Assembly: GCF_904067545.1 (NCBI RefSeq)
Contig: NZ_LR881183.1
Location: 1,368,277-1,432,276, forward strand
DNA from: Thermococcus camini
GTDB taxonomy: Archaea > Methanobacteriota_B > Thermococci > Thermococcales > Thermococcaceae
DNA: 64,000 nt
Reading direction: 5' to 3'
Below the pieces are notes generated by a model that searched no databases, was not told the DNA's origin, and was given only the letters and a program-made list of their open reading frames with translations. The position numbers and the translations under genes are program-made. Position 1 is the stretch's first letter. Each line of letters opens with the position of its first letter. Positions 1 to 8,552 of the stretch are shown piece after piece.

Positions 1-610
1 TGTCAGCTAACTGCTCCGCCTCGTCCATGTAGTGCGTCGTGAGGAAAATCGTCATGTTGTGCTCTTCCTTCATGGCCCTTATGTAGTCCCAGATGTGGGC
101 CCTGGTCTGCGGGTCGAGGCCTATCGTGGGCTCATCGAGGAACAGTATTTCGGGCTCGTGAAGAAGGGAGCGCGCTATCTCAAGCCTTCTCTGCATTCCG
201 CCGGAGAAGAACTTAAGGGGCCTGTCCTTGAACTCCCAGAGCTCGACGAACTTGAGGAGGCGCTCGATTTTTTCCTTCAGTTCGTTTCCACTCAGGCCGT
301 ATATCCTGCCGTGGATGAGCATGTTCTCATAGGCGGTAAGCTCTCTATCAACGCTCGGATCCTGAAAGACTATGCCTATCTTCTTCCTAACCGCTATCGG
401 CTCCTTAACGACGTCATGACCGGCAACTATGGCCTTTCCGGCCGTCGGCTTCAACAATGTAGTGAGGACGTGGACGGTTGTGGTCTTCCCGGCCCCGTTG
501 GGACCCAGAAAGGCAAATATCTCGCCCCGTCTCACGTTGAAGGATATTCCCTTAACGGCTTCAAAATCCCCGTACTTCTTCACCAGGTTCTCAACCTCAA
601 TCGCGTTCAT
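1..610 (-). CDS. ABC transporter ATP-binding protein, C-terminus cut by window edge
   Basis: This is the ATPase of an ABC exporter and would power drug or lipid export with a membrane subunit lying left of the window. From the ATG at 610 it reads MNAIEVENLVKKYG, then Walker A GPNGAGKTT, signature FSGGMQRR, Walker B EILFLDEPT and a switch His in FLTTHYMDEAEQ. About 203 residues are present and the C-terminus is missing. Its start overlaps the end of the upstream PadR-type regulator gene by 14 bases, so the two are almost certainly co-transcribed. That arrangement is typical of PadR-controlled multidrug exporters. The substrate cannot be read from the ATPase. Confidence 0.93.
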   Translation of the reverse strand, partial: MNAIEVENLVKKYGDFEAVKGISFNVRRGEIFAFLGPNGAGKTTTVHVLTTLLKPTAGKAIVAGHDVVKEPIAVRKKIGIVFQDPSVDRELTAYENMLIHGRIYGLSGNELKEKIERLLKFVELWEFKDRPLKFFSGGMQRRLEIARSLLHEPEILFLDEPTIGLDPQTRAHIWDYIRAMKEEHNMTIFLTTHYMDEAEQLAD

Positions 611-1061
611 ACCGTCCACCTCCAAGTAGAATCAGCCTGAGTTTCTTCGCGCAGCCGGTGAACAGCTCCTTGATCTCCTCCCTCTGCTCGTCCGTCAGGT
701 CATCCATCGACTCAAAGAGCTCCCTAAAGGCGGCCTTCAGCTCGTCGCCCCCCAGCTCAAGGAATGCCTTGTAGGCGCGCATTCTTCGTTTTGCCTCAAT
801 TAGCTCTTCCGCGTGCTCTGAGAGGTACTCCAGTCCCTTCTCGGTGATCACGTAGGTTTTTTTCTCCCTCTCCCCCCTGCCGGCCACCTCAATGAGCCCA
901 CTCCTCTTCAGGGACGCGAGGATTGGATAGACCGTGCCAGCGCTGAGCTTCATACCGTACCTTTCTTCCAGCTCCGCCATTATGCCGTAGCCGTGCATCG
1001 GCTCCCGGAGGAGGTCGAGGATAAGTACCTTCATATGACCGCGAAAACTTGGGCGCTCCAT
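597..1061 (-). CDS. PadR-family transcriptional regulator
   Basis: A winged-helix repressor of about 154 residues. The N-terminal half carries the PadR signature (ILDLLREPMHGYGIMAELEE, then AGTVYPILASLKRSGLI and a wing ending in KTYVITEKG). The C-terminal helices (residues about 85-150) would form the dimer arm. I use the ATG at 1061; an in-frame GTG at 1070 is possible. The gene overlaps the ABC ATPase gene and probably represses the operon, including itself. A palindrome lies just upstream (1075-1088). Confidence 0.9.
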   Translation of the reverse strand: MERPSFRGHMKVLILDLLREPMHGYGIMAELEERYGMKLSAGTVYPILASLKRSGLIEVAGRGEREKKTYVITEKGLEYLSEHAEELIEAKRRMRAYKAFLELGGDELKAAFRELFESMDDLTDEQREEIKELFTGCAKKLRLILLGGGRYERD

Positions 1062-1074
1062 TTTCTCCACCGAT

Positions 1075-1088
1075 ATATCGTTCGATAT
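1075..1088. promoter_or_regulatory. Palindromic candidate operator between PadR gene and divergent gene
   Basis: ATATCG-TT-CGATAT is a perfect 6-bp inverted repeat with a 2-base centre. It lies about 14 bases upstream of the PadR start and about 45 bases upstream of the divergent gene at 1133. PadR proteins commonly bind such palindromes in their own promoters, so this is a candidate autoregulatory operator. It could control both directions, because a TATA-like CTTATAAA for the + strand gene follows at about 1095. Confidence 0.5.
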
Positions 1089-1132
1089 GTCATCCTTATA
1101 AACCTTCCCTCAGAGTACTCACGGGTGATAAG

Positions 1133-1564
1133 ATGCGGCTGGTTCTCAAGCCCCTCTTCGAGGCCGAGCTGCCGGCCGATTTCAGCGAGGTCATAAAGGG
1201 CAAGCTCATGGGAGAAGAACTCAGGACAGGTGAGGAAATCGAAGTGGAGCTCCTCGGAAAGCCCCTCCGATTCAAGGTCGTCCTCGCGGAGCCCTCGCCG
1301 CTGAAAGTCAGAAGAAACACGAGGATAGAGTTCTCGCATGGGGAGGTTGAAGTCGTTGATTTTGAGTTCGATGAACCGGTTAATGATGTAATCCCCTTCG
1401 ATGGTGGCTTCGTTGTTGTGCTCGAGAGAGAGGTTCTGATTCTGAACCAGGACTGGCAAAAGATTTATAGCGATGAGTTCGAGGACCTTAACAAAGTTAG
1501 GGTTTCCAAAGGAAAGGTGGTGATAATCCATGGAGAAAGAAAAATCAGGCTCGTTAAGCCTTGA
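1133..1564 (+). CDS. Hypothetical protein upstream of endonuclease III
   Basis: A 143-residue protein I do not recognise. It begins MRLVLKPLFEAELPADF and is predicted mostly beta-strand, with many alternating hydrophobic residues and a basic C-terminus ending RKIRLVKP. No signal peptide or membrane segment is visible. The start is the ATG at 1133, preceded by a GGTGAT ribosome site at 1125-1130 and a TATA-like CTTATAAA near 1095. Its 3' end overlaps the endonuclease III gene by 35 bases, so the two form an operon. A repair role is only guilt by association. Confidence 0.75.
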   Translation: MRLVLKPLFEAELPADFSEVIKGKLMGEELRTGEEIEVELLGKPLRFKVVLAEPSPLKVRRNTRIEFSHGEVEVVDFEFDEPVNDVIPFDGGFVVVLEREVLILNQDWQKIYSDEFEDLNKVRVSKGKVVIIHGERKIRLVKP

Positions 1565-2246
1565 AAAGTTCACCTTCGATGAAAGCTGGGAGGAGAAGAG
1601 AAAGCGTGCGGAGAGAATCGTCGAGATTCTGATGGAGACGCACCCCAGGGAAAAGCTCCTCATCGGCGACCCCTACAGGACCTTAGTCCACTGCATAATC
1701 TCACAGCGCATGAGGGACGAGGTAACTTACCGCGTCTGGGAGGAGTTATTCAAGAAGTATCACGACATCGAGACGATAGCAAAAACACCGGTTGAGGAGA
1801 TGCAGGAGTTTCTAAGGAAGAACGGGGTCGGCCTCTGGAAGACCAAGGGCGAGTGGATTGTCAAGGTCTCGCAGATAATCCTCGAAAAGTACGGCGGAAA
1901 GGTTCCAGATGACATTAGAAAGCTGATGGAGCTTCCTGGAATCGGAAGAAAGTGCGCCAACATAGTCTTAGCTTATGGCTTCGGAAGGCAGGCCATTCCA
2001 GTGGATACACACGTGAACAGGATAAGCAAGCGACTTGGTTTAGCTCCGCCGCGCGTTCAGCCGGAGAAGGTTGAGGAGTATCTTGCAAAGCTGATTCCCT
2101 ACGAGAAGTGGATTTACGTGAACCACGCAATGGTGGACCACGGGAGGTCAATATGCAAACCAATAAAGCCGAAGTGCAATGAGTGCCCCCTCAGAGAGCT
2201 CTGCCCCTACGCGAAGGGCTTAGTTGGGGACGGGGACGTCAGGTAG
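1530..2246 (+). CDS. nth: Endonuclease III, DNA glycosylase/AP lyase
   Basis: Base-excision repair enzyme removing oxidised pyrimidines and nicking at AP sites. The 238 residues contain the helix-hairpin-helix LPGIGRKCA with the catalytic Lys at about residue 141. The catalytic Asp is at about 159 in VDTHVNR. A C-terminal 4Fe-4S site has the classic C-X6-C-X2-C-X5-C spacing (Cys 209, 216, 219, 225). Length and motifs match the family. It overlaps the preceding unknown gene by 35 bases and the convergent gene that follows by 8. Confidence 0.96.
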   Translation: MEKEKSGSLSLEKFTFDESWEEKRKRAERIVEILMETHPREKLLIGDPYRTLVHCIISQRMRDEVTYRVWEELFKKYHDIETIAKTPVEEMQEFLRKNGVGLWKTKGEWIVKVSQIILEKYGGKVPDDIRKLMELPGIGRKCANIVLAYGFGRQAIPVDTHVNRISKRLGLAPPRVQPEKVEEYLAKLIPYEKWIYVNHAMVDHGRSICKPIKPKCNECPLRELCPYAKGLVGDGDVR

Positions 2247-2964
2247 TGCCCGTCCCAACGTCGTGGAGTTCAAGCCTCAAGGGGAACTCCAGCCTCACCC
2301 ACCTTTTTTCTGCAGTGAAGAGGCCGGTTCTGACCTCGTACTCGACCGCTACCACGAAGGTAACATTACCCGAGTAAGCCGGCGGGTTTCCGTTCACTAT
2401 GAAGTCCGGCCACGCCTCAAAGAGCAGTCTCCGCCCCCATGCCGGTTCGTTGGGTGTGGCGACCATGCAGCCCACCTCGTTGGGATCACCACACGACCTG
2501 GCCTCCACCCGGAACGGCCCGTCGAGGGACTTGAAAACGGGGAACCCCACGAAGTTGTCGGGAATCACATCGCCGAGCCAGGTGTTGCCGGACGCTAGGA
2601 CCCTAACCTCCGCCCGCGTGATCTGGACGGAGGAGTTGAGGGGCAGGGCCTCGACGGTCACCGGGGCCGAGATGCGGACCTGAGTGCCGGCGACGTTCCT
2701 ACGCCCGGAGAGTCTGATTCCCAGGCAAACCCTGATGTCGGTCTCGACGCAGGAGGTCCTCAGTGCCCCAATCAGCTCCCACCTGTCAATTCTCGCTGGG
2801 AAGGTTGAGGCGTTGATGGTGAGGGTCTCGCCCCGAAGGTCGAAGTCCTCCCGGCCACCCGGATCAGCAATAGGATTTAGATGGAGCCAGTGGAGGGCAT
2901 AAGCAACGGTCGCAGTTAGGAATATTAGAACGACGAGAAAGACGTGCTTTCTTCCAACCTTCAT
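2239..2964 (-). CDS. Membrane-anchored extracellular hypothetical protein
   Basis: About 241 residues. An N-terminal hydrophobic segment (residues about 6-25, VFLVVLIFLTATVAYAL) should act as a signal anchor, followed by a mostly beta extracellular domain. The domain has two cysteine pairs (TSCVETDIRVC and RSCGDPNEVGC) and N-glycosylation-type sequons such as NASTF, NSSV and NVTF. I do not recognise the family. I prefer the ATG at 2964 (MKVGRKHV) to 2988, because a TATA-like CTTTTATG near 2990 would put the transcript start close to 2964. It is convergent with nth, overlapping by 8 bases. Confidence 0.7.
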   Translation of the reverse strand: MKVGRKHVFLVVLIFLTATVAYALHWLHLNPIADPGGREDFDLRGETLTINASTFPARIDRWELIGALRTSCVETDIRVCLGIRLSGRRNVAGTQVRISAPVTVEALPLNSSVQITRAEVRVLASGNTWLGDVIPDNFVGFPVFKSLDGPFRVEARSCGDPNEVGCMVATPNEPAWGRRLLFEAWPDFIVNGNPPAYSGNVTFVVAVEYEVRTGLFTAEKRWVRLEFPLRLELHDVGTGTT

Positions 2965-2997
2965 GGGGAAAAGTTGGAAGAAGGGCATAAAAGCCTT

Positions 2998-3573
2998 TCA
3001 CTCCTCCTCCACTTCCTCGCCGGCGAGCTTCCTCAGCTTGTCGAGGTCGGAGCCAACCGCTATGAGAACGTCGCCCTCCTGTATTGTGTCGTTTCTGCCT
3101 GGGTTGTAGATGTACCTGCTCCCGCGCTTTATTGCCAGTATTCTGGTTCCTATTTTACTGGGGAGCTTGAGCTGTTCGAGTGTCCTGCCGTGCAGAACCG
3201 AGCCCTTGTGAACCGTTACTCTTCCGAGCTCCTCCTCGGTGTCCTCCATAATCTTCCTGATTATCGGGTGGGGCTCAACGTCCCTCAGCACGAGGTCGGA
3301 TATTTTATAGGCGGCGTCGCTTATCTGCTCGTTTATCTCTGCCATGTCTATGACGCTGAGAAGCCTGAGGGGGTCGTCCTCCTTCTTGGCCAGCAGGAGG
3401 GCCAGCTTCTTAACCTTGAGGGTCAGCTCGTCCATACGCTCCTCGAGGAGATAGACCTCCTCAGCTATGTCCTCGCTGTTGTACATGACGGAGGAGAAGG
3501 CTAAATCCACCATGAGCGATGACAGGTCTTTCATCTCTATGAGGCAGTTTCTGATCTCCTCAAGCTCACTCAT
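2998..3573 (-). CDS. PhoU-like/TrkA C-terminal domain protein
   Basis: 191 residues in two parts. An N-terminal alpha-helical PhoU-like region (about 1-105) has repeated Glu-rich helices around LMVDLAFSS and EEVYLLEERMDEL. A C-terminal RCK_C/TrkA_C domain (about 110-185) reads GRTLEQLKLPSKIGTRILAI then GDVLIAVGS. RCK_C domains bind small ligands and gate ion transporters. It overlaps the next gene, a paralogue, by 8 bases and has a GGTGAT ribosome site. The pair is divergent from an MgtE-type cation transporter, so they are probably its cytoplasmic regulators; this is inference. Confidence 0.85.
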   Translation of the reverse strand: MSELEEIRNCLIEMKDLSSLMVDLAFSSVMYNSEDIAEEVYLLEERMDELTLKVKKLALLLAKKEDDPLRLLSVIDMAEINEQISDAAYKISDLVLRDVEPHPIIRKIMEDTEEELGRVTVHKGSVLHGRTLEQLKLPSKIGTRILAIKRGSRYIYNPGRNDTIQEGDVLIAVGSDLDKLRKLAGEEVEEE

Positions 3574-4174
3574 TGCCCATCACCTTGATGTTGCCCCTCG
3601 CTATCTCCTTCAGGTAGTCTATGGAAGTGTTCGTGCCCCTGCCGATGAGTATGTCGCCTGGGAAGATTTTGAAGTCCCCGTCGGGGTCAAAAATCCAGCG
3701 TTTGCCCCGCCTCACCGCCACTATCCAGACGCCGGTGTTGGCCGCGAGGTCCAGCTCCTCCAGCGTTTTTCCGACGAGTATAGACTCGGCCGAGACAAAA
3801 ATCTTGCCGATTATCTCCTCGCTGCCGAGAATAGCCTCGGTTATGACGGGGTGGAGCTCGACGCCGTCGATGACCATTTTCGCGAGGTCAGCTGCGGCGT
3901 TGGACATGTCGTCTATGGCGTGCGCCATGTGGAGGATGGACGTTATCTGCTCCGCCTCCTTCGGCCTCCGTGCGGCAAGAACCGCATGGACCATGAGGTG
4001 ATAGTTGAGCAAATCGAGGTACTCCTCGAGTTCGAGCACCTCCTCGGCCATCTCCTCCTCGTTGAAGAGTATCGAAGAGTATGCCAGATCAACCATCAGC
4101 TCTGCGGTGTTCTTCATTTCAACGAAGATATCCTTAACGTTCCTTGGAACCTCGATTTCGTCCCACTCTTCCAC
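3566..4174 (-). CDS. PhoU-like/TrkA C-terminal domain protein, paralogue
   Basis: 202 residues with the same order as its neighbour: PhoU-like helices (NTAELMVDLAYSSILFNEEE, about 18-120), then an RCK_C domain (GKTLEELDLAANTGVWIVAV and GDILIGRGT, about 125-195). The start appears to be GTG at 4174, followed by GAA GAG. This is the first gene of a two-gene operon transcribed away from the MgtE-like gene at 4281. The two regulators probably arose by tandem duplication and may work as a heterodimer on the divergent transporter. Confidence 0.85.
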   Translation of the reverse strand: MEEWDEIEVPRNVKDIFVEMKNTAELMVDLAYSSILFNEEEMAEEVLELEEYLDLLNYHLMVHAVLAARRPKEAEQITSILHMAHAIDDMSNAAADLAKMVIDGVELHPVITEAILGSEEIIGKIFVSAESILVGKTLEELDLAANTGVWIVAVRRGKRWIFDPDGDFKIFPGDILIGRGTNTSIDYLKEIARGNIKVMGNE

Positions 4175-4280
4175 CCGGCTCTCACCGATGTGGGGAAAGA
4201 TGGGAAATCTTATTTAGTTTTCGCCTTCGAAAACTTTAAACCTTCAAAGGTCAATGCCCATGGGGTGAGGGCTATGGAGA

Positions 4281-5474
4281 GTGATGGCAGTGATCGGCGA
4301 GATTACGGGGGAGCTGAGGGAAAAGGTCAAGGAAGCCTACAGGGTTACGCTACCGTCCCTGTTCACCTCCCAGATATTCGGCCTGTTCGGCGGTACGTTT
4401 CTGGGTAAGTACTTCGAGATCATGAGAACCCAGTTTCCAGGTCTTCTGGTGGTCCTACCGGGCATAATGGGCCTTCGCGGCAACGTTTTCGGCTCGATGG
4501 CATCGCGCTTCTCGACCATGCTCTACCTCGGTGACCTCGAACCCTCCCTTCGGGACAGGAAGGTTCTCAAGGAGATAGTCCTGCGGATGCTCATCTCGCT
4601 CATCCCGATAGTCCTGCTGTGGGCCATAGGTGTTGCCACTGGGGTAAAGAAGAACGCCCTTGACGTCCTCCTCATAGTGGTCACCTCCACGATACTCGTG
4701 TCCTTCATCCTCGGCTACTTCACCTCCTTCGTCACGATATTCGCGTTCAAGCGCGGTACCGACCCGGACAGCGTTGCAGCACCGCTGGTCGCTTCAATGG
4801 GCGATTTCCTAACTGTTCCTTCACTGGTGCTGTTCATCCTCCTCATTGAGCACTCGCCGGAGGGATTCAGGCTCTTCAACTACGCGGTGCTGGCTCTCTT
4901 TGCCGCCGTGGCTGCTATAAGCCGGGTCAGGAAGGCGGAGTTCGTTGAGCTCAAGCAGGTCTTCATAACGATAACCGGGCTGGCGCTCCTCTCGACGGTA
5001 TCGGGTTCAATACTCGCGAGGTTCAGCGGGATAATCCAGGCGTCGGTTATACTGAGCTTCATATACCCCTCTCTCCTCAGCAGCTTTGGAAACTATGGCT
5101 CTATAATAGCTGCAAAAACCTCTACCAAGCTCCACCTCGGTGAGATAGAGAGCTTCGTCTGCTGGAAGCCCCTCACAGACATCCTGGCGCTCTTCACGAC
5201 GGCGCCCATCATTGGAGCGACGAAGCTCCTCATAGGTATCGCCCTGGTGAAGCTGACTACCGGGATGACGGTTCCGGGCTCCGCGTGGTTGGTGGTTCTC
5301 ACGTATCCGTTCATGGTACTGTTCATCATGCTCTACTCGTACACGGTCTCCTACTTCCTCTTCAGGAAGAACATAGACCCCGACCACGTGGCGATACCGC
5401 TCATCTCGAACAACAGCGATATATTCGGCACGATATACGTTGTACTGATGGCCAAGCTCATGGTGGGTGGTTGA
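4281..5474 (+). CDS. MgtE/SLC41-type divalent cation transporter, duplicated domain
   Basis: A roughly 397-residue polytopic membrane protein with two tandem MgtE-like integral domains. The first carries PGIMGLRGNVFGSMASRF and DSVAAPLVASMGDFL. The second carries YPSLLSSFGNYGSIIAAK and DPDHVAIPLISNNSDIFG. Paired Gly/Asn and Asp motifs of this kind line the MgtE ion path. There is no cytoplasmic CBS region. Start is GTG at 4281 or ATG at 4284 after the GGTGAGG site at 4264. The neighbouring divergent PhoU/TrkA_C genes suggest separately encoded regulation. Likely substrate is Mg2+ or another divalent cation. Confidence 0.87.
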   Translation: MMAVIGEITGELREKVKEAYRVTLPSLFTSQIFGLFGGTFLGKYFEIMRTQFPGLLVVLPGIMGLRGNVFGSMASRFSTMLYLGDLEPSLRDRKVLKEIVLRMLISLIPIVLLWAIGVATGVKKNALDVLLIVVTSTILVSFILGYFTSFVTIFAFKRGTDPDSVAAPLVASMGDFLTVPSLVLFILLIEHSPEGFRLFNYAVLALFAAVAAISRVRKAEFVELKQVFITITGLALLSTVSGSILARFSGIIQASVILSFIYPSLLSSFGNYGSIIAAKTSTKLHLGEIESFVCWKPLTDILALFTTAPIIGATKLLIGIALVKLTTGMTVPGSAWLVVLTYPFMVLFIMLYSYTVSYFLFRKNIDPDHVAIPLISNNSDIFGTIYVVLMAKLMVGG

Positions 5475-6242
5475 ATGATAGGTCTCTCCATGACGGCCTA
5501 TCCCGGAAGAAACCTCCTCGGATTTGAGGAATGGGTGGGCAGGGCGAAAAAGCTTGGCTTTGATTTCGTTGAGATCCTGAGTGAATGGCCCCACTACCTG
5601 ACGGGGAACAGCTACCGCCTCTTCGCCGAGGTTCTTGACAGCTGGGGCATGAAAAGAACGGTCCATGCACCCTTCAGCGACGTCAACATAGGCTCCTTCA
5701 ACGACAGGCTGAGGAGAATCTCGCTGGAGATAATCCATGAAACAATCGAACTGGCGGCCGAGCTCGACGCACTCTCCGTCACGATACACCCCGGGCACTG
5801 CTCGCCGGTCAGCGTGAAGAACAGGAGAAAGTACCTGGAGATACACAGAAAATCCCTGAGGAAAATCTCCGAGTGGGGGCTTGAATACGGAATAAAGATT
5901 GGCGTCGAGAACATGCCCCGCTTTCCAATCCTCGATGCGCAAACCTGTGAGAGGCTGTGGGAAATACTCGATGACGTCGATATAGGGGTGACTTTCGACG
6001 TTGGGCACCTGAACACCACAACGAGGAACTTTGAACGTTTCCTCGATCTCTTTGGGGATAAAATCGTCCACGTCCACCTCCACGACAACTCCGGGGATAA
6101 AGACGAGCACCTGGCCCTGGGCGATGGAACTGTCCCCTGGGTCAGGGTGCTGCCAAAGCTCCCAAGGGTGACGTGGGCGCTTGAAGTCAACGACATCGAA
6201 TCTGCCAGGAGAAGCCTCGAATTTTTGAAAAGCCTGCATTGA
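5475..6242 (+). CDS. Sugar phosphate isomerase/epimerase-like TIM-barrel protein
   Basis: 255 residues of the xylose isomerase-like/AP endonuclease 2 TIM-barrel superfamily. Probable metal ligands appear in strand-end motifs: TVHAPF, VTIHPGH, GVENMPR, FDVGHLN, VHLHDN and the final ALEVND. Length fits single-domain members. The ATG follows the stop of the MgtE-like gene without a gap, so the two are translationally coupled. The superfamily covers sugar isomerases, epimerases and endonuclease IV; the substrate cannot be decided here. Confidence 0.85.
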   Translation: MIGLSMTAYPGRNLLGFEEWVGRAKKLGFDFVEILSEWPHYLTGNSYRLFAEVLDSWGMKRTVHAPFSDVNIGSFNDRLRRISLEIIHETIELAAELDALSVTIHPGHCSPVSVKNRRKYLEIHRKSLRKISEWGLEYGIKIGVENMPRFPILDAQTCERLWEILDDVDIGVTFDVGHLNTTTRNFERFLDLFGDKIVHVHLHDNSGDKDEHLALGDGTVPWVRVLPKLPRVTWALEVNDIESARRSLEFLKSLH

Positions 6243-6345
6243 TGGACGTTTCAGTTCATTGGCGTCCCATTTTTACAAAACGCAACTCTTTTATACATTT
6301 AAAATGAAGTTCTTGCGAGAAGCAGTTTCTGGCGGAGGGATACCA

Positions 6346-7764
6346 ATGGCGGAAAAGATAGTTGAGGAAATGAGGCCCTTCTTCGACCCGAAGGCGGTCG
6401 CTATCATCGGCGCAACCAACAAGAAGGGTAAAGTTGGAAACGTCATCTTTGAGAACTTCAAGATGAACAAGGAGCGCGGAATCTTCAAGGGCAACATATA
6501 CCCAGTTAACCCCAAGCTCGACGAGATAGAGGGTTACAAGGTCTACAAGAGTGTCGAAGAGCTCCCAGAGGACACGGACCTGGCGGTCATTTCGATTCCG
6601 GCCCCTTTCGTTCCAGACACAATGAGGCAGATAGCGAAAAAGGGAATAAAGTCAGTTATCATCATCACCGGCGGCTTCGGTGAGCTCGGTGAGGAAGGAA
6701 AGAAGCTGGAGCGCGAGATCCTTGAGATAGCAAGGGAGAACGGGATAAGGGTCATCGGCCCGAACTGTGTCGGTGTTTACGTTCCGGACACAGGTGTTGA
6801 CACCGTCTTCCTGCCCGAGAGCAAGATGGACAGGCCGAAGAGTGGACCGATAGCCTTCGTCAGCCAGAGCGGAGCATTCGCGGCAGCCATGCTCGACTGG
6901 GCGGCCATGGCGGGCATAGGAATAGGTAAGATGGTCAGCTACGGCAACAAGCTTGACGTTGATGATGCCGATTTAATGGACTACTTCATCCACGACGACG
7001 GCATAAACGTCGTCACCTTCTACATCGAGGGCGTCAAGGAGGGTAGGAAGTTCATTGAAGCAGCAAAGAGGATAACCAAGGTCAAGCCGGTCATAGCCCT
7101 CAAGAGCGGAAGGACCGAGTACGGTGCCAAGGCGGCCTCTTCTCACACGGGTTCATTGGCTGGAGCCGACACTATTTACGATGCCGTCTTCAAGCAGACC
7201 GGAATAATCCGCGCTGAGGACTTCGAGCACATGTTCGACCTCGCAAAGGCCTTTGCCGCGCTTAAGGACAAGCTCCCGAAGGGCGACAGGATAGGCATCA
7301 TCACCGATGGCGGTGGAGCGGGCGTCATGGCCAGCGACGCCGTTGCTAAGTTCGGCCTCAGGATGGCCGACCTCAGCGAGGAGACCCTCAAGTACCTGAG
7401 GGAGAACTTCCCGCCGCACGCCGTAGCTGGCAACCCGACCGACGTCGTCGGCGACACCGACGCCGAGAGGTATAGGATCGCCATCGAGGGCTTCGTCAAT
7501 GACCCGAACGTCGATGCTATCCTCGTCATAGTCCTCTTCCAGGTCCCACTCCTTGAGGAGGAGAAGATAATCGACATCCTAGCGGAGTACCAGAAGAAGA
7601 GCGACAAGCCGATCGTTGCCGTTGCCATGGGTGGTAAAAAGACCGACCACTACGCAAGGCTCCTGGAGGACAAGGGGGTTCCAGTTTACCCGACCCCCGA
7701 GAGGGGAGTTAGAGCCCTGGCGGGCCTTGTTAAGTATGCTGAATACCTCAGGAGGGGGGCCTAA
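6346..7764 (+). CDS. Acyl-CoA synthetase (ADP-forming), alpha subunit
   Basis: Catalyses acyl-CoA + ADP + Pi to acid + ATP + CoA, the main ATP-yielding step after sugar and peptide fermentation in Thermococcales. The 472 residues show a CoA-binding Rossmann region (AVAIIGATNKKGKVG, then ITGGFGELGEEGK), a ligase-type domain (VSQSGAFAAAMLDW) and the phosphorylated-histidine motif SSHTGSLAG (His about residue 267). I start at ATG 6346 behind GGAGGG; an upstream in-frame extension to 6259 overlaps the TATA box TTTATAC (about 6290). The beta subunit follows 26 bases later. Confidence 0.95.
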   Translation: MAEKIVEEMRPFFDPKAVAIIGATNKKGKVGNVIFENFKMNKERGIFKGNIYPVNPKLDEIEGYKVYKSVEELPEDTDLAVISIPAPFVPDTMRQIAKKGIKSVIIITGGFGELGEEGKKLEREILEIARENGIRVIGPNCVGVYVPDTGVDTVFLPESKMDRPKSGPIAFVSQSGAFAAAMLDWAAMAGIGIGKMVSYGNKLDVDDADLMDYFIHDDGINVVTFYIEGVKEGRKFIEAAKRITKVKPVIALKSGRTEYGAKAASSHTGSLAGADTIYDAVFKQTGIIRAEDFEHMFDLAKAFAALKDKLPKGDRIGIITDGGGAGVMASDAVAKFGLRMADLSEETLKYLRENFPPHAVAGNPTDVVGDTDAERYRIAIEGFVNDPNVDAILVIVLFQVPLLEEEKIIDILAEYQKKSDKPIVAVAMGGKKTDHYARLLEDKGVPVYPTPERGVRALAGLVKYAEYLRRGA

Positions 7765-7790
7765 TCCCCCAATCTTCCGGTGGTGGTATC

Positions 7791-8552
7791 ATGAAGGAGG
7801 AAGCCCTTAAAGTTATTGAAGAGGTTTTGAAGTCCGGAAGGACTTCGCTCGTTGAGTACGAGGCAAAGCAGGTTCTCAAAGCCTACGGACTCCCGGTTCC
7901 GGAGGAAAAGCTCGCCAAGACCCTTGATGAGGCACTCCGTTATGCGGAGGAAATCGGCTATCCCGTCGCCATGAAACTGATGTCCCCACAGATTCTCCAC
8001 AAGAGCGATGCCAAGGTGGTTCTCCTCAACATAAAGACCCCCGAGGAGCTGAAGGAGAAGTGGGAGCTCATCCACGAGAACGCGCGCAAATACCGCCCGG
8101 ACGCCGAGATACTCGGTGTCCTCATCGCACCGATGCTCAAGGTCGGAAGGGAGATAATCATAGGCGTCACCGAAGACCCGCAGTTCGGGCATGCAATAAT
8201 GTTCGGCCTCGGCGGAATCTTCGTGGAGGTTCTCAAGGACGTCACCTTCCGCATAGTGCCGATAACCGAGCGCGACGCCAGGAAGATGATCCAGGAGATA
8301 AAGAGCTATCCGATTCTCGCCGGGGCGAGGGGCGAGGAGCCGGCCGACATAGACGCCATAGTCAACCTCCTCCTCAAGGTCAGCGAGCTGGTCGACGACC
8401 TCAGGGACTACATCAAGGAGATGGATCTCAACCCGGTCTTCGTCTACGAGAAGGGCAAGGGTGCCGTCGTCGTTGACGCCAGGATAATCGTCAAGGAGCC
8501 GGTCGAGAAGAAGGACGAGATAAGCACCGAATACAGGGAGAGGTGCGCCTGA
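7791..8552 (+). CDS. Acyl-CoA synthetase (ADP-forming), beta subunit
   Basis: 253-residue ATP-grasp subunit pairing with the alpha gene just upstream. MSPQILHKSDAK carries the conserved His (about residue 70) that relays phosphate to ADP in this family. The ATP-grasp core follows (VGREIIIGVTEDPQFG, MFGLGGIFVE, EMDLNPVFVY). GGTGGT precedes the ATG at 7791. In Pyrococcus furiosus the characterised ACD isoform genes are not side by side, so this adjacent pair may be a different isoform; the acyl substrate cannot be assigned from sequence alone. Confidence 0.95.
   Translation: MKEEALKVIEEVLKSGRTSLVEYEAKQVLKAYGLPVPEEKLAKTLDEALRYAEEIGYPVAMKLMSPQILHKSDAKVVLLNIKTPEELKEKWELIHENARKYRPDAEILGVLIAPMLKVGREIIIGVTEDPQFGHAIMFGLGGIFVEVLKDVTFRIVPITERDARKMIQEIKSYPILAGARGEEPADIDAIVNLLLKVSELVDDLRDYIKEMDLNPVFVYEKGKGAVVVDARIIVKEPVEKKDEISTEYRERCA

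Noticed and set aside
5007-6239. 410-codon open frame on the minus strand
   Set aside because: It lies opposite the transporter and isomerase genes, has no domain logic, and its codon pattern is the mirror of the real genes.
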